Shown here: positions 11,553 to 23,015 of the stretch, piece by piece
Position numbering within the stretch: position 1 is the stretch's first letter
How the letters are laid out: each line of letters begins with the position of its first letter
Source of the DNA: Tanypteryx hageni
Lineage: Eukaryota > Arthropoda > Insecta > Odonata > Petaluridae
Assembly (NCBI GenBank): GCA_028673005.1
Contig: CM054115.1
Span: forward strand, 196,362,370 to 196,426,369
Direction of reading: 5' to 3'
Length of the DNA: 64,000 nt
Made by a program: the position numbers and the translations under genes
Notes under the pieces: generated by a model
The model's input: only the letters and a program-made list of their open reading frames with translations
Database searches by the model: none
What the model was told of the DNA's origin: nothing

Positions 11553-11929
11553 TGTGATTTTAAATGCATTTCCAGAATACTAACGGAAGAGATAAATAAT
11601 GATTGCTGTTGAGAGGTAGGAGGGGCCTAAAATTCCATCGACTTACTTTACCCTAAAAAGGGAGAAATGTCTGTTTATTTGCTATTGCTACATTTGGCTC
11701 CTCCAATAGCCTTGTCATCCTTTCACTCCCCCCTACAAATTTCAAGTGGATCCAAACTTACCTGAGACACAGCACTACTGTCTCAGTGCTACAATTGTAA
11801 AGGTAGACTCCTGCTGCGCAAAGCTCAAGGACTAATCATTATTTTTAGAATCATGATGTATAGCATTCCTCCTCATTAACCCATTCATGAATAGGAGGCT
11901 AGGGCAATTATGCTTTCTGGGATATTCAT
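11494..11929. other. MULE 1 interior, no gene seen
   Basis: This is the upstream noncoding part of MULE 1 between the transposase start and the right terminal array. I see nothing else recognisable. Confidence 0.5.
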
Positions 11930-12110
11930 GTGGAGGGGAAAACATTTTTTGATAGTCAGGAAAATGGTATTTTGAAAAATATTCTGGCAAATGTTCATTC
12001 CGGAATGTGATATTCTGGAAAATGATAATTAGGGTAAATAATATTTGGGAAAGTGATATTCAGGAAAATAATTTTCTGGGAAATGATCATTCGGGAAAGT
12101 GATACCAATC
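11930..12110 (-). repeat. MULE 1 right terminal array
   Basis: Inverted copies of the left-end word (GGAAAATGATAATT, GGGAAAGTGATA and similar) are repeated about eight times up to the 10-bp duplication. Together with 4084-4262 they form the long terminal inverted repeats. Confidence 0.8.
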
Positions 12111-13090
12111 CACTAATTTTTGCCCAATCTCACTTTTATCAACTTTCTCTAAAATATTTGAGAAATTACTTTATAAATACCTCTTCTCTCAGAGTAAGAA
12201 TTTATTTGCTGATGAGCAGCATGGGTTTCTTCCGCAACATTCCACTCAAACTAATTTGGTTTTATTAGTGAATAATTTAGTATCATCCATTCATGCTGGC
12301 CATCAATGTGATGTTGTTTACTTTGACTTTTTAAAGGCATTTGATACCATTGAGCATGACCTTATCCTTGAAAAGGTTCAATCCTTTGGTGTTGATGGCA
12401 GTTTACTGTTGCTTTTACGACCATACTTATCTGATAGATGTCAAAGATTAGTAGTTAATGGTAGCATCTCTTTTTCAAAGGTGTGACATCCAGTGTGCCC
12501 CAGGGATTGATTTTGGGCCCATTACTCTTTAATATATTCATTAACGATCTTCCATCTTCTGTTCAATTTTCAAGCCTTCTTTACACTGATGACTTCAAAA
12601 TTTTTAAGCAGGTCGAAAACACTTATGCCTGTTACTCCATGCAAGATGATCTAAACAGATTTTTTAATTTGTGCAATAGGTGGTGACTATATCCTAATAA
12701 ATCAAAGTGTAAGGTCATCTCCTTTTCTTCTAAGAAACAATTGTGTCTCTTTAATTACAGCATAGATGGGACACCATTCTCACTTGTCGATACAGTTAAG
12801 GATTTGGGAGTGACATTTCAATCATGTCTTAATTTTGACTCACATATCAAGTCAATGTGTTGGAAGAGTTTCCAGTTATTGGGATTTATTAAAAGAAACA
12901 CCCTCAAAAATTTTTCCCAGGCAGCCGCAATGCATATCTATTGCACAATTGTCTGACTTATCCTGGAGTATGCCAGTGTAGTATGGAATCCTTATCAAGA
13001 TAGTAAAATCCAAGCAATAGAAAGAGTTCAAGGACGATTTATAAAATGCTTTGCTTCAAAGAAAATATTCCATACTCAAGATTTTAATCT
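12111..13090 (+). pseudogene. CR1/L2-like LINE, reverse transcriptase half
   Basis: This continues the LINE broken at 4083. It opens with NFCPISLLSTFSKIFEKLL, then VYFDFLKAFDTIEHDLIL. After a frameshift near 12484 it reads SVPQGLILGPLLFNIFINDL, and then LYTDDFKIFK, the catalytic box. Most relatives have YADD, and the Ala to Thr change may matter little. The thumb and C-terminal part (DLGVTFQSCLNFDSHIK, then LILEYASVVWNPYQ) reach about 13080. Stops near 12684 and 12955 confirm that it is dead. Confidence 0.85.
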
Positions 13091-13480
13091 GACTTTAACC
13101 AAAATTGGAATCAGTTGACAATTTTTAGTAAAACTCCCCAATACCAAATTTCATTAAAATATCTCCCGAGGTTCCCGAGTTGTAAAATTTTTAATTAATA
13201 TTTTTTTAATGAAAAAATAATATCGAAAATCGTAAAATTATGTAAACAGGTTAATTTCCTTTTCTTTAAATTTATCATATGCCTTAGGTTTTACAGGAAA
13301 AATTATTTGACAAAAAATTAATTATTTTATTGAACTTTTGTTTGCTCAGATGAGTATTTAACGAGATGCTTGTAAAATATGTTGTAAAATACATGTAGGT
13401 CTTCATGTAAAGAAGTCGTTATTATGGTCTGATTTTAACCAAAATTGGAATTGGTCAACAAATTTTAGAAAAAAAACCAT
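13091..13480 (+). repeat. Dispersed repeat A, copy 1
   Basis: The sequence around AAACTCCCCAATACCAAATT and GGTTCCCGAGTTG recurs at 54330-54960 in the same order and strand. It is a noncoding repeat, probably the interior of an unrecognised element. The phrase AAAATTGGAAT(C/T)(A/G)GT(C/T)(G/A)AC occurs twice per copy. Confidence 0.65.
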
Positions 13481-14265
13481 GTTCGTGTAATGATGTCACC
13501 GCAACTTTCGTAACATGCGTAACATATGCGTTAAGAACTAAAGGTGGAATGACAAAACACGGCATGACAAAATATTACTTATTTGAGTTCATTTAATGTA
13601 ACAATGCCAGTATGTGTTGCGTCGTTGATGGATAGTGTGAATTATTGCATTACAACTCCACTAAATATTATATTTTTGTTTCACATAATGTAAATGCACC
13701 TTAAATCGAGGCGATGTCTGTCTGGGGACAAGAATTTTGTTCCTTAAATGTGGGCTATTCACAAAATCGAGAAACACTAAATCGGGTAATATAATACATT
13801 ATTTATATGGGGCTTTGCTCGGGGTTAAAATCGCCTGATTGGAATTTGAAAAACCAACACTCACAAACATTAAGAACGTCACCATAAATGTTGCAAATAT
13901 TTTCAGTCACAATAGTTGGATAATTCCCTTGCTTAAACTCATAAAGCATACAATGGCAGATACAGAGGTTATTGTTGCTCATGGTTGATTGTTCTAAAAT
14001 GAGTTTTTAGAATGAATTATTTAATTAAAGAACTTAATTAAATAATTCAGAACTAACTCAATTATAATTTCCTCTCATTTCATTGTTGTGGACATTATAA
14101 TTGTGAAACTGTATTATTCTTTTACATTGAACTGTTTACATTTAAAAAAATGACATAACTTATGTTGCAACATAATAAAAGGGATTTAAATATGATGTTT
14201 TGTAGAAGAAGATCAAATCTTGTGCTCATAGTAACTCTTCTGATGATTTTTTCTTTCTAAATTAG
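13481..14265 (+). other. Intron sequence upstream of exon 1
   Basis: I see no gene. The stretch ends in a polypyrimidine tract and ATTAG, which serve as the splice acceptor for the exon at 14266. Confidence 0.5.
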
Positions 14266-14442
14266 TGCGAAAATGATGGAGAAATTGAATATGAGTTTCC
14301 ATGCTATAATTTGGTGGAGACATTGGATGGTTTGTGGGATGAAACAGATCCTAGGTATCTAAACAGCGTCTATGGAGGAGTGCGTCTCCGACCCCCCCCC
14401 AACACCTCTCACCTGCTCAACTATATTTTTCCCAGAATCCAA
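14266..14442 (+). CDS. DAPK1: Host gene internal exon 1, DAPK1-like
   Basis: This 59-codon exon lies between a TTTCTAAATTAG acceptor and a GTAAGT donor and is open in phase 0. It reads CENDGEIEYEFPCYNLVETL, then DGLWDETDPRYLNSVYGGVR, and ends LLNYIFPRIQ. It joins exon 2 without a break (IFPRIQ to VHLRR). From memory of the family, this is the COR-domain part of the ROC-COR GTPase region of long death-associated protein kinases. Those are Ser/Thr kinases with ankyrin repeats and a C-terminal death domain that act in apoptosis and autophagy signalling. I could not align it, so the family call is less sure than the exon call. The kinase and death-domain exons are not in the window. A run of nine C at about 14392-14400 encodes Pro-Pro-Pro. 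Confidence 0.7.
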
Positions 14443-15239
14443 GTAAGTTTTAATTCAGAATTATCTTTAGAAGTAAGCATTTTACAATGAAAAATATCTG
14501 ATTAATGCACTATCTATTATGTTGATCAGAATCTTTCAGTTTTCACTTAAAAACTAAACAGTATATTTAACACGTTCAAGCTAGAGGTGTTTTTGCACAG
14601 ATCCTATGTCAGGCAGCTAGTTATCACATGTCTCCTCATCGAGGAAAATGTACCTTTGGTTATCTACATAATAATACATTTTTCTCCAAAATTACATTAT
14701 TTCTGTGACCATGTCAGTAGTATGTTATAAAAAAGAGTTCATTCACAAAGACGATTCTTGCAAGTCTTTCACCTATACATATTTGGTAACTTACTATGTG
14801 AAGAAATGTACACTACTTAAAGTGAAATTTAATAATGAAAAGGAAATAAAACAAATAATTTTACTTAAGAAACATGACCTAGCTTTCCGCATGACAATGT
14901 CATCATCAGTTTTATTTTAATTTCTTTAAATGGAATTCCACAAAATTAAGGCTTACTCAGTGGATTATATTAATAACTATTGCAAAAGCCCATCAATGTT
15001 ACGGGAAGGAATATATTACTTGTTATATAAATTACATTATTGTACTTATTCTTTAAAATTGTTTGTTTGTTTCTTTAAAATGTAAAAATTTGACTCCAAA
15101 TTGCAACATCAAGTAGCTAAATCCTTATATTTTATAAAGAAAATAATAGTCAATTACGTTATACCAGAAACAATTTAATCAATAAAATAAAATTTAATTT
15201 GTTCTCCCATTCACGTCCCTAATTCATGCTGTGACCCTC
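14443..15239 (+). other. Intron, no gene seen
   Basis: This is AT-rich intron DNA. About 14920-15000 resembles 20700-20790 (TGGATTTCCRCAAARTTAA-like, then TGTGGATTATA), so an old repeat lies here. Confidence 0.4.
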
Positions 15240-15640
15240 AAATGCAGATGCAAGCTACACCATCCTTGTGTTTTTTTACATATCGCAAATCTTACTATAT
15301 ATTTTTGTGTGACTCTTATTATATATTGTTGCATGAAGCAGCATGTGTGCATATGAAGCCTCTGTATATTTTATATGGGAGCTATGCTTACAAGAAGCAG
15401 TGCAGTATAATTTTAGATTACGTTTTAAAATTACTCATTGCACAAATATGGGACTTAAACCAAACAACGCCTTCAAGAATAAAAAATCATTTTCCTACTG
15501 TACTATACTGTACTATTTTCAAATATGCATCCAATTGAGCCATGTATTCATTTTGAACATGAAAATTTTGCATTTTTGTGATAAAAATCTTTTGTTTTCA
15601 AGGAAAACTGCATTGTTGCACTGTCAGTCTCTCTACTGTC
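15240..15640 (+). repeat. Dispersed repeat B, copy 1
   Basis: The stretch around CCAAACAACGCCTTCAAGA, TTTTCAAATATGCATCCAAT and AAAAATCTTTTGTTTTCAAG matches 61500-61800 in order and strand, though with many differences. It is noncoding; the open frames on it are chance. Confidence 0.6.
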
Positions 15641-15699
15641 CAATTTTCAAACTTACTATTTTGTAATTAAATCATTGTTGTTATTAACTGTTCTTGTTG

Positions 15700-16010
15700 T
15701 TCACAAATTGTTTGGATGTTATGCTGCTATACAAGTAAAGGGTGAAAACTTATTGCTGTTAGATTGGTTAATTTTTCGAAGCGAAAGTAAGTGAAAATAT
15801 AAAGTTCCAAAAACTGATTCTGTAAAATAGTTGATAAAGTTTTGTAAATAATACTAGAAGTCATTTTCTTTTCCTATAAGAAATTTATATGTATGTTTAA
15901 AGAATACAGGAACACACTGATAGGCATACTTATGTATGGAAATAAATTTCTTTCTTTATATAGAATTTTTTGTAATTTTTCACCCAAGCTCTGCCTTTTC
16001 TATCCTCTCT
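15700..16010 (+). repeat. Duplicated block C, copy 1
   Basis: The block from TGTTATGCTGCTATACAAG to GGAACACACTGATAGGCATA is repeated at 18560-18860 on the same strand. The two copies flank the SINE and the satellite-like repeat, so the whole region was probably duplicated or built by unequal exchange. Confidence 0.6.
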
Positions 16011-16042
16011 TACCAAAAAGTATTCCAAACTGACAGAGTCCT

Positions 16043-16275
16043 GGGGTGCCGGTGGTGTAGTGGTTAGGACACTGGCTGCTACTCACCTGCTGCTCAAAAA
16101 CACAGTGGGCATGAATCCTACACAAGTAGGATTTTTTTCGAGGTCGCCCGGCCCCCTGTTTGTGCAGTTTGAGGAGACTGCAAATTCAGCATTCTGTCCT
16201 TCGGAAGGGGCATCAAGCCATTGGCCCCTATGGAGTTCTTCGTTAAGAGTAGACTAATGGCAGCACTGGATTTCC
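16043..16275 (+). mobile_element. tRNA-derived SINE, copy 1
   Basis: The head GGTGGTGTAGTGGTTAGGAC has the form of a tRNA box A. GGGCATGAATCC, about 45 bases later, sits where box B should be. The body (GAGGTCGCCCGGCCCCCTG, then GTCCTTCGGAAGGGG) recurs reversed at 18985-19208, so this is a dispersed RNA polymerase III SINE and not a tRNA gene. Confidence 0.75.
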
Positions 16276-18455
16276 CTGAAAAGCGCTATTATCTTCGTGA
16301 TGTCCGTCCGTACGCACATATCAGGGAAGAATTGGCTGAACCAATTTCAACCAAATTTGGTACATATAATGTTCACATAAATTAATGACCAAAGTGGCAT
16401 ATTTTGACCAGATCGACACAGCAGGGGTGCCACAATTGCAAAGTTAAACGTTTCGGTAATTATGAGTTTGGAAGGAATTGACTCAACCGATTTCAACGAA
16501 ATTTTGTATGAAGTAGACATGCAACATAATTAACAAAATCAGGATGTTTAGTATAGATATATAATTGATAGTAGCTCAATAACTTTGGCTAAGATTAATA
16601 AAGGTGAAATACTCCTTTAGCCAAACAATTAGAGGGTGTGTAACCCTCTAATTGTTTGGCTAAAGGAGTATTTCACCTTTATAGATAATATAAAGCAAGG
16701 CTGCCACAATACAAAGAATTAAAAAATTATTTTTGCACGTATTTATGTTGAACTGTCTACATTAATTTTAACCAGTTTTAATACTTATAATATATACTTA
16801 TATGCAAAACCATATTAGCATATTTAAACCGAATCAGCCAAACGGGTTCCACAATGACAAATTAAACTTTCAATAATTAAGGATTTGGAAGGATGTGACT
16901 GAATGGATTTCAATAAAATTGTGTATATAAGATTTGTGCAACATAACGTAGTGAAATAATGATGTTTAAATCGGAGCTAAGGAGCAGGGCTACCACAATA
17001 AAAAGTAAAATAATATTTCTTTTACACATATTTCTAGAGAACTAAACTGATGGATTTTAACCAAATATAATATTAATCTTCATATAAATAAATAACCAAT
17101 ATATTATATTTTAACCGGGTTGACTAAACAGGGCTACCACAATATCAAAGTTAGAATTTGTCTGTAACTATTAATTTTGAAGGTATTGACTGAACAGATT
17201 TCAAAGAAGTATTGTTTGTAGGGAGAGTATAGAATGACAAAACGAAATGAACATGTTTAAAACAGATCTAAAAAGCAGGGTTGCCACAATATAAGGAAAA
17301 ATAATTTTCTGATTTCAAAGCAAATATATTAGTATACGATTATACTACGGAGTATTTGACAAAAAGCACTTCTGTACCTCGGGAAACCCATGTATATCCC
17401 TACTTGTTAGTACTTTTTGTCATTGCTGAAAAGCACTATTATCCTCGTGATGTTCGTCCGTCCATACGCATATATCAGGAAATAATTGGCTAAACCCATT
17501 TCAACCAAATTTGGTACATAGAATCTTCACATAAATATAGGACCAAAAAGGCATATTTCGCTCAGATCGACTCAGCAGGGGTGCCACAATTACAAAATTA
17601 AACTTTTCGGTAATAATGAATTTGGAAGGAATTGGCCCAACCAATTTCAAAGAAATTTAGTATGAAGAAGGTGTGCAACATTAAAAAACAAAATCAATAT
17701 TTTTAATATAGATATAGAAATCAGGGCTGCCACAATACAATTAATAAAAAACTTTCTTTTTACAAATATTTGTGTTGAACTGTTCACATCAATTTTAACA
17801 AAATTTATAATTCATAATGTACACATATATACAAAACCATAATAGCATATTTGGACTGGATAAACTGAACAGGAGTGCCACACTTACAAATTAAATTCTT
17901 TCAGTAATTACAGATTTGGAAGGAATTACCTGAACAAATTTCAACTAAATTCTTTATATAAGATTTGTACAACATACCATAATGAAATCACGATGTTTAA
18001 AGTGGAGTTAAAGAGCAGGGCTACCACAATATAAAGAAAAATTATATTTCTTTTACACATAGTTCTAGAGAAATGACCACAAGGATAATCCAATATGGTA
18101 TACCTATATAATCTTCATATAAATAAATAACCAAAATATCATATTTCAACTGGGTTGACTGAACAGGGTTACCACAATACCACAATATCAAGGTTAAAAT
18201 TTTTCTGCAACTTTGAATTTTGAAGGTATTGGCTGAACCGATTTCAAAAATATATTTCATTTGTAGGGTGATTATAGAATTGCAAAACGAAATGAACATG
18301 CTTAAAACATCTAAAAAGCAGGGTTGCCACAATATAAGGAAATATAATTTTATGATTTCAAAGCAAATATATTAGTATACGATTATACTATGGCAAATTT
18401 GATGAAAAGCACTTCTGTATCATGGGAAAACCATGTGCATCCCTACTTATTTCAC
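16276..18455 (+). repeat. Satellite-like higher-order repeat, 2 x 6 monomers
   Basis: Two long units (16276-17425 and 17426-18455) start with CTGAAAAGC(G/A)CTATTATC and run in tandem. Each is built of six monomers of about 140-155 bp, marked by GCAGGG(G/C)TGCCACAAT-like words. Those words fall near 16421, 16695, 16842, 16984, 17129, 17275 and again near 17575, 17722, 17870, 18014, 18163, 18318. Unit 1 is longer because of the palindrome insert at 16598-16682. Nothing here is coding. Confidence 0.75.
16598..16682. repeat. Perfect palindrome, 40-bp arms
   Basis: The arm at 598-637 (ATAAAGGTGAAATACTCCTT and onward) is the exact reverse complement of 643-682, with a 5-base GTGTA loop. It sits with some flanking extra sequence in unit 1 of the repeat and is absent from unit 2, so it is an insertion. 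Confidence 0.85.
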
Positions 18456-18559
18456 TTTTCTTCCAAAACTACTGCTTCTATTTAACACTGCTTCTTGGTA
18501 AATTGGAATAGTGGATAAAGTTATGTAAATATAGCTGTAAAGTCTATTCTTTGCTTCAC

Positions 18560-18860
18560 AACGTTATTATTTGCTGTCATTTTCATTGAAAAATTGTATG
18601 TGTTATGCTACTTGATGTTTCATTGGAAAATACATTCCTTTGAGATTGATTAATCTATTGATGCAAAAGTAAGCTATGTTACAAAGCTTTAAAAATGTAT
18701 TTTATGAAATAGTTGATTAATTTTTTAAAGTAAAATTAGGAAACCTTTTTTGTTGAATAATTTTTTAATATGGGAACACAATGATAAGCATACTTACAAA
18801 TTTTGTGATTTTTACTAAAAGTTTTGTAATATTTTCATGGAGACTGTCTCCTCTCTCTTC
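18560..18860 (+). repeat. Duplicated block C, copy 2
   Basis: The shared landmarks with 15700-16010 are TGTTATGCTACTTGATG, AAATAGTTGATTAA and GGAACACAATGATAAGCATA. Confidence 0.6.
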
Positions 18861-18984
18861 CTGTCACCAGTCATTCATTCTAGTGTTCTGTCTTACGACA
18901 GGTCCTACAAATTCATTGATTGGTTTAATGACTAGGGAATATACATACATGGCCGGACACACACACAGAAGGGAGGAGGAAAAC

Positions 18985-19208
18985 CCGATGCCGGCACTTG
19001 CCTACTCTTTGCGAAGAGGACCAAGGGGGCCAACTGTTGTACATCCCTTCCGAAGGATGGAGCATTGAATTTTGCACAATCTCCTCAAACCGCACAAGCA
19101 GGGGGACAGGTGACCTTGGAAAAAAATCCCATTTTCACAGGATTCGGCCCCAGTGCCACTTAGCTTAGCAGGCCAATGCCCTTACCATTAAAACACCAAC
19201 ATCCCCCT
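18985..19208 (-). mobile_element. tRNA-derived SINE, copy 2
   Basis: This is the reverse-strand relative of 16043-16275. Reversed, it reads GGTGTTTTAATGGTAAGGGC (box A-like), GGCCGAATCC (box B-like), AAGGTCACCTGTCCCCCTG and CATCCTTCGGAAGGGATG. Confidence 0.7.
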
Positions 19209-20129
19209 GTCATCAGTAGCAGAACTATAGTACCACATAGTCTCTGATCAGGGTGGGAAAATGGATTTAGAGGGCCCAGCAGGTCCATCTTCATCTATAT
19301 ATTGAATTAAATAATGAATTATGAAGGGGACCAAAAATTATTGCTGCGGGAAGGCGAAAAGTTAGTAGTTCCTTGTCTGTCTCTCACTCTATAATCCTGA
19401 CAAAATTCTCCTCAGTTCCTTTTTCGTTTTTCTTCCACTACTACTTCTTGGTAAATTCTAACTGCAAATTAATTGAATGGGTAGCTGCAATGGACATTCT
19501 AGTTGTTATATATGTTTATGCTTATTTCACATCTTCATTGATTGTGTTCCTTTTAGAAAATGAATGGCAATTACAGTCAATAAAATGTCATTCATTTCAG
19601 TCTTGTTACAAATTTCGTCTAAAAATTTTCTTCTATTTAAAACATTCCATTTGGAATACTGTGAGGTTTATTTAGAATTTTACATGTCCAGTAGACATGG
19701 CACAACAATCAATCTTTGGCTATAATAATCCAATAGGTTGATTAGCCAAAAATACACAAACACACACAAAATCAGTCTTGCCAAAATGACAAAATTATTT
19801 CAGTATACTAATTTTACCTGAATCCAAGATGACCCCGAGTCTAAGACAAAACAGAAAAAAGATTTTATGACCTGATTTCTCACTGAATGTATTTGTTGTA
19901 TATCTCAAACACACGTATTTGGTATAGGTAGACTAGTTAATTGCAATGGTTTGCTACAAATTTTTGTTTGAGAAAATAAAAGAATTTTTCAAATATATTT
20001 TTTTTAAAATGAATGCTGTATCCAGATTGTAAGTTTGCAATGAAAAATTTAAGTAGATACAATTATTTTATCTTATACTTCATATGCTTAAAAAACATTG
20101 AATAAATGCATGCTCCCTAAGTTTCTACG
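19209..20129 (+). other. Intron, no gene seen
   Basis: This is AT-rich intron DNA. CTTCCACTACTACTTCTTGGTAAATTC near 19430 resembles 18466-18510, another trace of local duplication. Confidence 0.4.
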
Positions 20130-20400
20130 ACAACTTGTCACGGTCAGTCCACTGTGCATAAATTCATCACACGAAAAATTCATCATGTGTCAATTTGTCA
20201 TACGACAAACTCATTGTGTCAATTCATCGCTCGACAAATTCATCGTGAGACAAATTGGAAGGCAAGACACCATTATTGGTGTACAGCTAGATGAATATGT
20301 CTTGCGGCAAATTTGTTGAGCAATGTATTAATGTGCAACAAATTTGTCATGTGATGAATTGATGTGTGAAGAATTAACTGCAATATATTGACAGTGTACC
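20130..20400. mobile_element. Foldback element with iterated terminal word
   Basis: A 12-14 bp word like CGACAAATTCATCG is repeated on the left (20150-20260) and appears inverted on the right (20300-20400, CAACAAATTTGTCATGTGATGAATTG). The architecture matches the ends of the two MULEs in this window, so a small MULE-type non-autonomous element is likely. I could not fix a target-site duplication. Confidence 0.5.
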
Positions 20401-21196
20401 ATTTCGTACTCGAATTTATGGCGACTCGATTTTTGCAAGCTGAAATTTGAAAAAAACATTGTCTTGGATTAAGGCAAATACGGTATCTATATTTGAATAA
20501 ATTTATATTTGTAATAATAAAAACTGATATAATAGCAACTTTTTGTTACACATTCATATAAAAAAATTACAACTGAGTGATTTTCCTTCTAAGCAGTTAT
20601 AGGCAAACTGGATATTAGAATAATCACAATAATATGAATATGTCAACAACTTATTCATTCTAAGGAAATAAAACAAAAGAAAATTGAAAAAGCTCCACTG
20701 TACTGTTTTTTATTTTTAAAAATTGGATTTCCGCAAAGTTAAAGCTTGCTATGTGGATTATAACTTATTCGTTGTTAAGTAAACAATATAAAAACAAGAT
20801 TTTAAGTTATATTTATTGTTTTTCAAAGTAATTAAAGTGAAAATTATCCTAGGTGTAGATTTAAATCTTTTTTATATAAATTTAACTTTTAAGTAATTAA
20901 AGACAAACTCTATATTAGAATTAGTACAATATTTATTAAAAAATAATAAACCTGTCTTTGCATGCATGTAGATGAAAAATTGGAAGGAAGGGAGACTGAC
21001 AGCGCCAGGGGGTGGAGAGGTGGGGAACCTCTAAGAGTTATCATAAATATGTCCAAGGAGGAACAATGTGATTACCTTGACGACGAGAGACTTTTAACCC
21101 AAAAAATGCAAAATTTTCGTGTTCAAAAGAAATGTATTTTCAATCTTGAAGGTGTTGTTTGGTTCAGGTACCATATTTGTATGGCAATTCTAAGTA
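20401..21196 (+). other. Intron, no convincing gene
   Basis: The open frame at 20962-21210 has no recognisable domain and runs into the next inverted-repeat element. I do not call it. Confidence 0.4.
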
Positions 21197-21946
21197 CAGT
21201 GAACCCTTGATCTAACGTACCTTGATCTAAAATTTTGACCAATGGCATTAATGTGGATCGCCAAAAGTTTCATTTACATCACTTGGAGCTTAAGTCTTCC
21301 CTCTTGAAATTGCACTGCCTTACAAAAGAAAATCTACAGTCATCAATTTCCAGAAAGAAAGCTGATTTTTCCCTTCGTTTATTGTCTGTGATTAATTTTA
21401 GCAACAGATGATGCTCAGACAACAGAATGTCGTTGTTTAACTTTCACCAAGTTAATGTTTTATTTATGGCTAAATTATTCTCATAGTAGATTAATTTATT
21501 AGCTACATTGAAAGAAATGACATGTCAAATTTTTTAATAACACAGCTCATCTAATCATTCCTGCGATCAAAATCATATTATTAAAGTGTACATTAATAGT
21601 TTATTTTGTTTGTTTTTGCAAGGTATTATGTAGTTTTTGTTATACTTTCCTGATAATTTTAGGAATATTTTAAACTGATCTTTAAGCTTTTTGCAGCCCA
21701 CCAGTTGATAATTACTATTATAAACCATTGAATAATGACTTAGTTTTTATATTCTTGAGGGTATGTTTTAATCATTTGTGTTTATTAGGGTTTCATCTAC
21801 TCTTTCTATCAAAATCAACCAAAATGTTTGCTGGTTAGCACATAATATAATACATTATTCATAATATGTACTTTGATTTTAACAGACTTTTGGATCTAAC
21901 GGACCTCCCTTCCCCCCATAGAGTCCATTAGACCGAGGGTCCACTG
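21197..21946. mobile_element. Tigger/pogo-like MITE, 750 bp
   Basis: The left end CAGTGAACCCTTGATCTAA and the right end, reversed, CAGTGGACCCTCGGTCTAA are flanked by TA on both sides. No transposase lies inside. Confidence 0.75.
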
Positions 21947-22802
21947 TAATTTTAAAATGCGAATGAAAATTATGCTGCATTGTTTCTTGTAAACGTAACT
22001 TCCATATAAAATACTGAGATACAGACATACAGAGATGCATACAAAATCAAGATTTTATTCTATTAGTAATGTATAGATTGACTTCAAATCCTGCTCATTG
22101 TTATCAAGTTATGGGCACACTGCAGCAAAGAACTGTATCTGCGAGAGAAGTGAAACAGCTAACTAGCTTGAAGAGAATGTGGCATACATTCAAAAGTACA
22201 CATCTTGTTGTCTTTTGACAAAAATGCTAGTTTAATTCATTTAAATGTATGGGATGGACTGGAAAAATAAGTGAACTTGCATGAGATTTTGATTGATAAA
22301 AATCTTTAGAAATCAACGTAGTCAGAGAAAAGTTGGTTCTCAAATGGTATTGGACCTAAAATCCACTAATTTCATTGGTTTGTAAAGCTTTTGGAGTCAA
22401 AAAGGTGCTTATCTAAAAAATATTATAGGTAGAGGAGTTAAGTCTTCTAGTCATTAAAAATAATGAGAAATTTCTAGTCCTGGTAGTAACGTGTTTTATT
22501 TTGAAGTGTAGAAGCATGGTGCAGAAATTTAGCTATCTGCAGCTATTGTAGCTGCTTCTCATATGGGTAGAAAAATTATAATACAGCAACACACTGGTGG
22601 ATTGTTCCACCCAATTTGGATCCTATGCTTTCATCTATCATTTTATTGAGCTGGCATGAACGTGTTAAAGTTTAAGGCAAAGGGTAATTGATTCTTAATG
22701 AATTCTTACAATTTATTAATTGGTCTTTTATGTGTTATTGTTTGAGTAGTTTTAATGAACATTATTTATGCTAAAGGGACAGAGCATTGGAACTTTCTCC
22801 AG

Positions 22803-23015
22803 GTACACCTTCGAAGGGCAATCCAGAATACTTCTGATCCTGAGAGCGATTTGTACCAGTGGCTAAGGGGCTCAAAGTTATGTTCTGGAATGGTTGAAAG
22901 CCTAATAACTCTTGAGGAAGACGGAGAGGCTATTGAGATTAAAGTGCGTGGACCAGTTACATCAGCAGTTCCCTGCTTTTATTTTCTTGAGGAACTTTTA
23001 GGAATAGTAGATCAA
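22803..23015 (+). CDS. DAPK1: Host gene internal exon 2, DAPK1-like
   Basis: This 71-codon exon follows TTTCTCCAG and ends at a GTAAGA donor, phase 0 at both ends. It starts VHLRRAIQNTSDPESDLYQW, contains LRGSKLCSGMVESLITLEED, and ends CFYFLEELLGIVDQ. It continues exon 1 and joins exon 3 (GIVDQ to VLLEM). From memory, it is the same C-terminal region of long DAPK proteins, between the COR domain and the death domain. The intron before it is 8.36 kb and the one after it 15.7 kb. The ATG at 22755 lies in the preceding intron and is not a start. Confidence 0.72.

Larger units (their letters stand above)
4084..12110 (-). mobile_element. MULE 1 (Mutator-like), 8.0 kb, inside the LINE
   Basis: An exact 10-bp duplication, CACTAATTTT, at 4074-4083 and 12111-12120 flanks the element. 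The 9-11 bp length is the hallmark of Mutator-like transposons. Both ends are arrays of a degenerate word close to ATCATTTTCCCGAAT, in opposite orientations. The minus strand encodes a FLYWCH plus MULE transposase. Two further elements lie inside, a Tigger-like one at 4319-6302 and a hAT at 8073-11485. Without them MULE 1 would be about 2.6 kb. Removing MULE 1 joins the LINE endonuclease and reverse transcriptase in phase. Confidence 0.88.

Noticed and set aside
16043..16120. A tRNA gene suggested by the box A-like GGTGTAGTGGTTAGG.
   Set aside because: No cloverleaf can be formed, box B is poor, and a longer related copy exists reversed at 18985-19208. It is a SINE head.
20962..21210. An 82-residue open frame with an ATG.
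   Set aside because: No recognisable domain and no splice context. It runs into the terminal repeat of the next MITE.
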